Assembly: GCF_001889605.1 (NCBI RefSeq)
Contig: NZ_CP018171.1
Coordinates: 3,184,501-3,248,500, forward strand
DNA length: 64,000 bases
DNA from: Aquibium oceanicum
GTDB taxonomy: Bacteria > Pseudomonadota > Alphaproteobacteria > Rhizobiales > Rhizobiaceae
Reading direction: 5' to 3'
Made by a program: the position numbers and the translations under genes
Notes under the pieces: model-generated
The model's input: only the letters and a program-made list of their open reading frames with translations
The model's database searches: none
What the model was told of the DNA's origin: nothing
Part shown: piece after piece, positions 57,797 through 64,000 of the stretch
Position numbering within the stretch: the first letter of the stretch is position 1
Layout of the letters: the number at the start of each line of letters is the position of its first letter

Positions 57797-60253
57797 ATGA
57801 CCGCCATCCCCGCCAAGGCCCGCGCCGTCATCATCGGCGGCGGCGTCTCCGGATGTTCCGTCGCCTATCACCTGGCCAAGCTCGGCTGGAGCGACATCGT
57901 GCTGCTCGAACGCAAGCAGCTGACCTCCGGCACCACCTGGCACGCCGCCGGCCTCATCGGCCAGCTGCGCGCCTCGCAGAACATGACGCGGCTGGCGAAA
58001 TACTCGGCCGATCTCTACACGAAGCTGGAGGCGGAGACCGGCGTCGCCACCGGCATGCGCCAGGTCGGCTCCATCACCGTCGCGCTGACCGAGGAGCGCA
58101 AGGAGGAGATCTACCGCCAGGCCTCCCTCGCCCGCGCCTTCGACGTCGACGTGCGCGAGATTTCCCCCAACGAAGTCAAGGAGATATACCCTCATCTCAA
58201 CGTCGCCGACGTCGTCGCCGCCGTTCACCTGCCGCTCGACGGCCAGTGCGATCCCGCCAACATCGCCATGGCGCTGGCCAAAGGCGCCCGCCAGCGCGGC
58301 GCCACCATCGTGGAAGGCGCAAAAGTCACAGCCGTCACCCAGGCGAACGGCCGCGTCACCGGCGTCTCGTGGGAAAAGGACGGCGAGGCCGGCACCATCG
58401 CGGCCGACATCGTCGTCAACTGTGCCGGCATGTGGGCGCGCGAGCTCGCCTCGCAGAACGGCGTCGCCGTGCCGCTGCACGCCTGCGAGCACTTCTATCT
58501 CGTCACCGAGCCGATCCCCGGCCTCACCCGCCTGCCCGTGCTGCGCGTTCCCGACGAGTGCGCCTACTACAAGGAGGACGCCGGCAAGATGATGCTCGGC
58601 GCCTTCGAGCCGGTCGCAAAACCCTGGGGCATGGACGGCATCCCCGAAAGCTTCTGCTTCGATCAGCTGCCCGAAGACATGGAGCATTTCGAGCCGATCC
58701 TCGAAATGGGCGTCAACCGCATGCCCATGCTCGCCACCGCCGGCATCCACACCTTCTTCAACGGCCCCGAAAGTTTTACCCCCGACGACCGCTACTATCT
58801 CGGCGAAGCGCCCGAACTCGGCGGCTATTTTGTCGCCGCCGGCTACAATTCCATCGGCATCGTCTCGTCCGGCGGCGCCGGCATGGCGCTGGCGCAGTGG
58901 ATCGCCGACGGCGAGCCGCCCTTCGACCTGTGGGAAGTCGACATCCGCCGGGCGCAGCCCTTCCAGAAGAACCGCCGCTACCTGAAGGCGCGCGTCACCG
59001 AGACGCTCGGCCTGCTCTATGCCGACCATTTCCCCTACCGCCAGATGGCGTCCGCCCGCGGCGTCCGCCGCTCGCCGCTGCACGAGCACCTGAAGGCGCG
59101 CGGCGCCGTCTTCGGCGAGGTCGCCGGCTTCGAGCGCGCCAACTGGTTCGCCCGCCCCGACCAGGAGCGCGACTACCGCTATTCCTGGAGGCGCCAGAAC
59201 TGGTTCGGCAACCAGCGCCTCGAACATCTCGCCGTACGCAACGGCGTCGGCCTGTTCGACATGACCTCGCTCGGAAAGATCCGCGTCGAGGGCCGCGATG
59301 CCTGCGCCTTCCTGCAAAAGCTCTGCGCCAACGACGTCGACGTGCCCATCGGCCGCATCGTCTACACCCAGATGCTCAACGCCCGCGGCGGCATCGAGAG
59401 CGATCTCACCGTCTCGCGCCTCACCGAGACCGCTTTCCTGCTCGTCGTGCCCGGCGCCACCCTCCAGCGCGACCTCGCCTGGCTGAGAAAGCATCTCGGC
59501 GACGCCTTCGCCGTCGTCACCGACGTCACCGCGGCGGAAGCCGTTCTCTGCCTCATGGGCCCCGCCTCACGCGATCTCCTTGCCCGCGTCAGCCCGAACG
59601 ACTTCTCCAACGCGACGAACCCTTTCGGCACCTGGCAGGAGATCGAGATCGGCATGGGCCTCGCCCGCGCCCACCGCGTCACCTATGTCGGCGAGCTCGG
59701 CTGGGAGCTCTACGTGCCCACCGACCAGGCCGCCCACGTCTTCGAGGCGATCGAGGAGGCCGGGCAGGATGTCGGCCAAGGGGCGGGCTTGAAGCTCTGC
59801 GGCCTGCACACGCTCGATTCCTGCCGCATCGAAAAGGCTTTCCGCCATTTCGGCCACGACATCACCGACGAGGACCACGTTCTGGAAGCCGGCCTCGGCT
59901 TCGCGGTCAGGACCGCCAAGGGCGACTTCATCGGCCGCGACGCGGTTCTCGCCAAGCGCGACGCCGGCCTAGACCGCCGCCTCGTCCAGTTCCGCCTCGC
60001 CGACCCCGAACCGCTGCTGTTCCACAACGAGGCGATCGTCCGCGACGGCCGGATCGTCGGCACCGTCACCTCCGGCAACTACGGCCACCACCTCGGCGCA
60101 GCCATCGGCCTCGGCTACGTGCCCTGCCGCGGCGAGACCGAAACCGACCTCCTCTCCTCCACCTACGAAATCGAAATCGCCGGCACCCGCCACGCGGCCG
60201 AGGCCTCGCTCAAACCGCTGTACGACCCGAAGGCGGAGCGGGTCAGGAAGTAG
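57797..60253 (+). CDS. DMGDH-like FAD oxidoreductase with GcvT-fold domain, copy 3
   Basis: The product is 818 aa. FAD motif AVIIGGGVSGCSVAYHLAKL; covalent-FAD His in SGTTWHAAGLIGQLRAS, the classical DMGDH form; substrate-domain end YFVAAGYNSIGIVSSGGAGM; C-terminal folate part NGVGLFDMTSLGKIRVEG and RVTYVGELGWELYVP. This copy is the closest of the three to canonical dimethylglycine dehydrogenase. It is separated from the previous operon by the palindromic element, so may have separate expression. Confidence 0.94.
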   Translation: MTAIPAKARAVIIGGGVSGCSVAYHLAKLGWSDIVLLERKQLTSGTTWHAAGLIGQLRASQNMTRLAKYSADLYTKLEAETGVATGMRQVGSITVALTEERKEEIYRQASLARAFDVDVREISPNEVKEIYPHLNVADVVAAVHLPLDGQCDPANIAMALAKGARQRGATIVEGAKVTAVTQANGRVTGVSWEKDGEAGTIAADIVVNCAGMWARELASQNGVAVPLHACEHFYLVTEPIPGLTRLPVLRVPDECAYYKEDAGKMMLGAFEPVAKPWGMDGIPESFCFDQLPEDMEHFEPILEMGVNRMPMLATAGIHTFFNGPESFTPDDRYYLGEAPELGGYFVAAGYNSIGIVSSGGAGMALAQWIADGEPPFDLWEVDIRRAQPFQKNRRYLKARVTETLGLLYADHFPYRQMASARGVRRSPLHEHLKARGAVFGEVAGFERANWFARPDQERDYRYSWRRQNWFGNQRLEHLAVRNGVGLFDMTSLGKIRVEGRDACAFLQKLCANDVDVPIGRIVYTQMLNARGGIESDLTVSRLTETAFLLVVPGATLQRDLAWLRKHLGDAFAVVTDVTAAEAVLCLMGPASRDLLARVSPNDFSNATNPFGTWQEIEIGMGLARAHRVTYVGELGWELYVPTDQAAHVFEAIEEAGQDVGQGAGLKLCGLHTLDSCRIEKAFRHFGHDITDEDHVLEAGLGFAVRTAKGDFIGRDAVLAKRDAGLDRRLVQFRLADPEPLLFHNEAIVRDGRIVGTVTSGNYGHHLGAAIGLGYVPCRGETETDLLSSTYEIEIAGTRHAAEASLKPLYDPKAERVRK

Positions 60254-60420
60254 GAAATCGGTGCGTCCTTCGAGGCTCGCCCACTCAAGCCCGGAGCCAC
60301 CGCTACCTACGTCGTGCGGGCTCGCACCTCAGGATGAGGACCCTCCGTGTCCGAAGGAGATGCGAGGCACCGACGCTGCCAATCTCCCCCCTGGAGGGGG
60401 AGATGCCCGACAGGGCAGAG
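60254..60420. repeat. REP-like palindromes split by IS110
   Basis: Two small palindromes occur: CCTCAGGATGAGG (60332-60344) and ATCTCCCCCCTGGAGGGGGAGAT (core 60382-60404). The second resembles the beginning of a widespread Rhizobiales repeat whose usual continuation GGGGGG appears after the IS110 element at 61553, suggesting that the repeat was interrupted there. Inference from recalled repeat form. Confidence 0.6.
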
Positions 60421-60435
60421 CGACTGTCTTGGTGG

Positions 60436-62733
<2,298 letters not shown>

Positions 62734-62740
<7 letters not shown>

Positions 62741-63000
62741 TTTTTTGACAGGAGCTCGCGAAGGGCCGAGGCTTCCAGCATCTGCTCGGCGAGCAGGTTC
62801 TTCAGCCTCCCCTTCTCGTCTTCCAAAGCCCTCAGGCGCTTGGCGTCGGACACGTCCATGCCGCCATACTTCGCCTTCCAGTTATACAGCGTCGCCTCAG
62901 AGACCCCGTGCTTGCGGGCCAGGTCACCTGCCTTCGCACCCGCCTCGTGCTCGCGTAGAACCCCGATGATCTGCTCTTCCGTAAATCGCTTTCGCTTCAT
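62734..63000 (-). CDS. IS3-family transposase OrfA (HTH)
   Basis: The product is 88 aa. The HTH has [19 protein letters not shown] and [20 protein letters not shown], followed by a leucine-zipper-like helix ([20 protein letters not shown]). It ends LSKKW at the slippery AAAAAAATGG, and overlaps orfB by seven bases in the -1 frame. Confidence 0.93.
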
Positions 63001-63209
63001 CTGTCCGTCCTTCGATCGAGAGCCGGACTCTAACTCCAGGTGGAGGAAAAACTCAGTGGCAGGTCAGCAGGTCAGTGCGAGCCCGCGAGTGCCTCGCGAG
63101 GAGCATCCTGTTTCGGTCTATTCGATCGTCGGGTTTCGACCCCTTAGTAGCCATTCCCGCGCCCAACCACCGCTGGCGAAAGCGGACGCTGAGCTCATGA
63201 AACAGAATA

Positions 63210-63884
63210 CTATGATTCTGTTTCAGATTTGATGAGCACAATGGTATTCTCGATATAGGTTACATCGCTAGCCGACAGTTCATCGAGATAATTTCCAACT
63301 TTGCCCCTGCGCACCTTCGGTGCGCCCATTCGAGGCTGGAGCCATGGGCGGTCAAACCGCTGCGCCTGCTCCACCTCCTTCATTGCAGAAAACGATGTGC
63401 GGTTCCCTATGCTCGCCAGAACGCTATCGCTGACGGGTAAATCTAGATGCGTGGTGACGCGTTTAAAGACCGCTGTATAGTCAGCGGACATATCCTCATA
63501 GCTCGCTATCAGCACCGGTAGCTTAGCGCTAAGACCGCGCCACATTTCCTGAAACTGAATCAGATTATGTACCCCGAAATAGGGGTCGCGAATAAAGCTC
63601 GAAATATCTCCAGTATACCCGAAGAAATCATGGAATCGCCCGGTGATCTGGTGAAACAGACTGACTATCGTGTCGCGTGGGTCGCGTTCGATGTATATGA
63701 TGCGATCATGGTTCTTATAGTCAACGATCCTCCGGGTAGGATCGAAGTCCAAAGGCGGTTTGGCGCCGTCGTTGTATTCGAACCCGTCATGGGTAAATGG
63801 AACATTGGGATGACCAGCGAGGTGCAACCCGTACCGTAACCAAGTGCGGCCGGATTTAGGAAAGGATACGACAAGCCTCTTCAT
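63210..63884 (-). CDS. Sulfotransferase domain protein
   Basis: The product is 224 aa from ATG 63884. The 5'-phosphosulfate loop is VVSFPKSGRTWLRYGL; the 3'-phosphate region is in IIYIERDPRDTIVSLFHQIT. PAPS-dependent sulfotransferases of this form sulfate lipids or carbohydrates; rhizobial relatives act on Nod factors or polysaccharides. The start was chosen at the family motif; upstream in-frame codons look non-coding. Composition is more AT-rich than the rest of the window, and it lies beside two IS elements, so it may be acquired. Nothing is called in 63069-63209 or 63885-64000. Confidence 0.88.
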   Translation of the reverse strand: MKRLVVSFPKSGRTWLRYGLHLAGHPNVPFTHDGFEYNDGAKPPLDFDPTRRIVDYKNHDRIIYIERDPRDTIVSLFHQITGRFHDFFGYTGDISSFIRDPYFGVHNLIQFQEMWRGLSAKLPVLIASYEDMSADYTAVFKRVTTHLDLPVSDSVLASIGNRTSFSAMKEVEQAQRFDRPWLQPRMGAPKVRRGKVGNYLDELSASDVTYIENTIVLIKSETES

Positions 63885-64000
63885 AACTGGATCTTCGTTC
63901 TGCGATAGAGTCGCAATGGCGCACTGCCGCCGATGCCCGTTTGTCCCACGTACGATGAAGCAAATCCGCACCGAGTGATCCGCTCGTGCAGATTACAAAC

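Overview
This is a GC-rich window with long gapless coding frames, Rhizobiales-type small proteins (entericidin, DUF1127), LysR/AraC/MarR/XRE regulators and REP-like palindromes. It reads as the chromosome of an alphaproteobacterium of the order Rhizobiales, Mesorhizobium/Aminobacter-like; this is inferred from gene content and composition only. The dominant theme is demethylation of N-methylated amines (betaines, dimethylglycine, sarcosine) and transfer of the methyl groups to tetrahydrofolate (THF).

Layout. 0.1-7.4 kb: housekeeping and signalling genes (VWA protein with an ECF sigma factor, acetyltransferase, adenylate cyclase with TolB-like and TPR regions, ferredoxin-like protein, dienelactone hydrolase, cytochrome b561). 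7.6-17.1 kb: a corrinoid-dependent methyltransferase locus. A non-pyrrolysine MttB-family protein is divergent from its corrinoid protein. DUF1638, a small 'virulence factor' family protein, MetV-like and MetF proteins, a methyl-THF:corrinoid methyltransferase and a RACo-type corrinoid activator follow, with exoD and an antisense entericidin in between. 17.2-24.6 kb: esterase, LysR, small proteins, a GbdR/GlxA-like AraC regulator, an AT-rich YcxB-like gene, two DUF1194 proteins and a LysE exporter. 24.6-27.2 kb: first dimethylglycine-dehydrogenase (DMGDH)-like enzyme. 27.4-30.8 kb: CelD/FemAB-like acyltransferase, PIG-L deacetylase and an AT-rich TIR-domain gene. 31-38.8 kb: a seven-gene minus-strand operon resembling the decaprenyl-phosphoryl-arabinose pathway (HAD-UbiA fusion, DprE1-like oxidase, small flippase-like protein, SDR epimerase, class III aminotransferase, polytopic membrane protein, FkbM methyltransferase). 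39.1-44.2 kb: complete soxBDAG heterotetrameric sarcosine oxidase. 44.2-48.7 kb: less compact accessory DNA with an L,D-transpeptidase followed by related secreted proteins, one frameshifted and one truncated. 48.8-52.3 kb: MoaD-like/BNR pair, MarR, nitroreductase and XRE-cupin regulator. 52.3-60.3 kb: a second methylated-amine operon (two DMGDH-like enzymes, HAD phosphatase, homocysteine S-methyltransferase, class I aminotransferase). 60.3-63.1 kb: palindromic repeats split by an IS110 and an IS3 (IS407-type) element. The window ends with an AT-rich sulfotransferase.

Working model. MttB would move a methyl group from a quaternary amine to the corrinoid protein. The pterin methyltransferase would pass it to THF, and MetF/MetV would oxidise methyl-THF to methylene-THF; RACo would repair oxidised cobalamin. 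Dimethylglycine-like products could then go to the DMGDH-like enzymes and sarcosine to SoxBDAG, both of which also feed methylene-THF. A TGTCGC/TCGCAAA motif occurs in the mttB-mtbC divergent promoter and upstream of the first DMGDH-like gene. With a GbdR-like regulator in the window, this suggests a common regulon. The substrate of MttB cannot be fixed from sequence.
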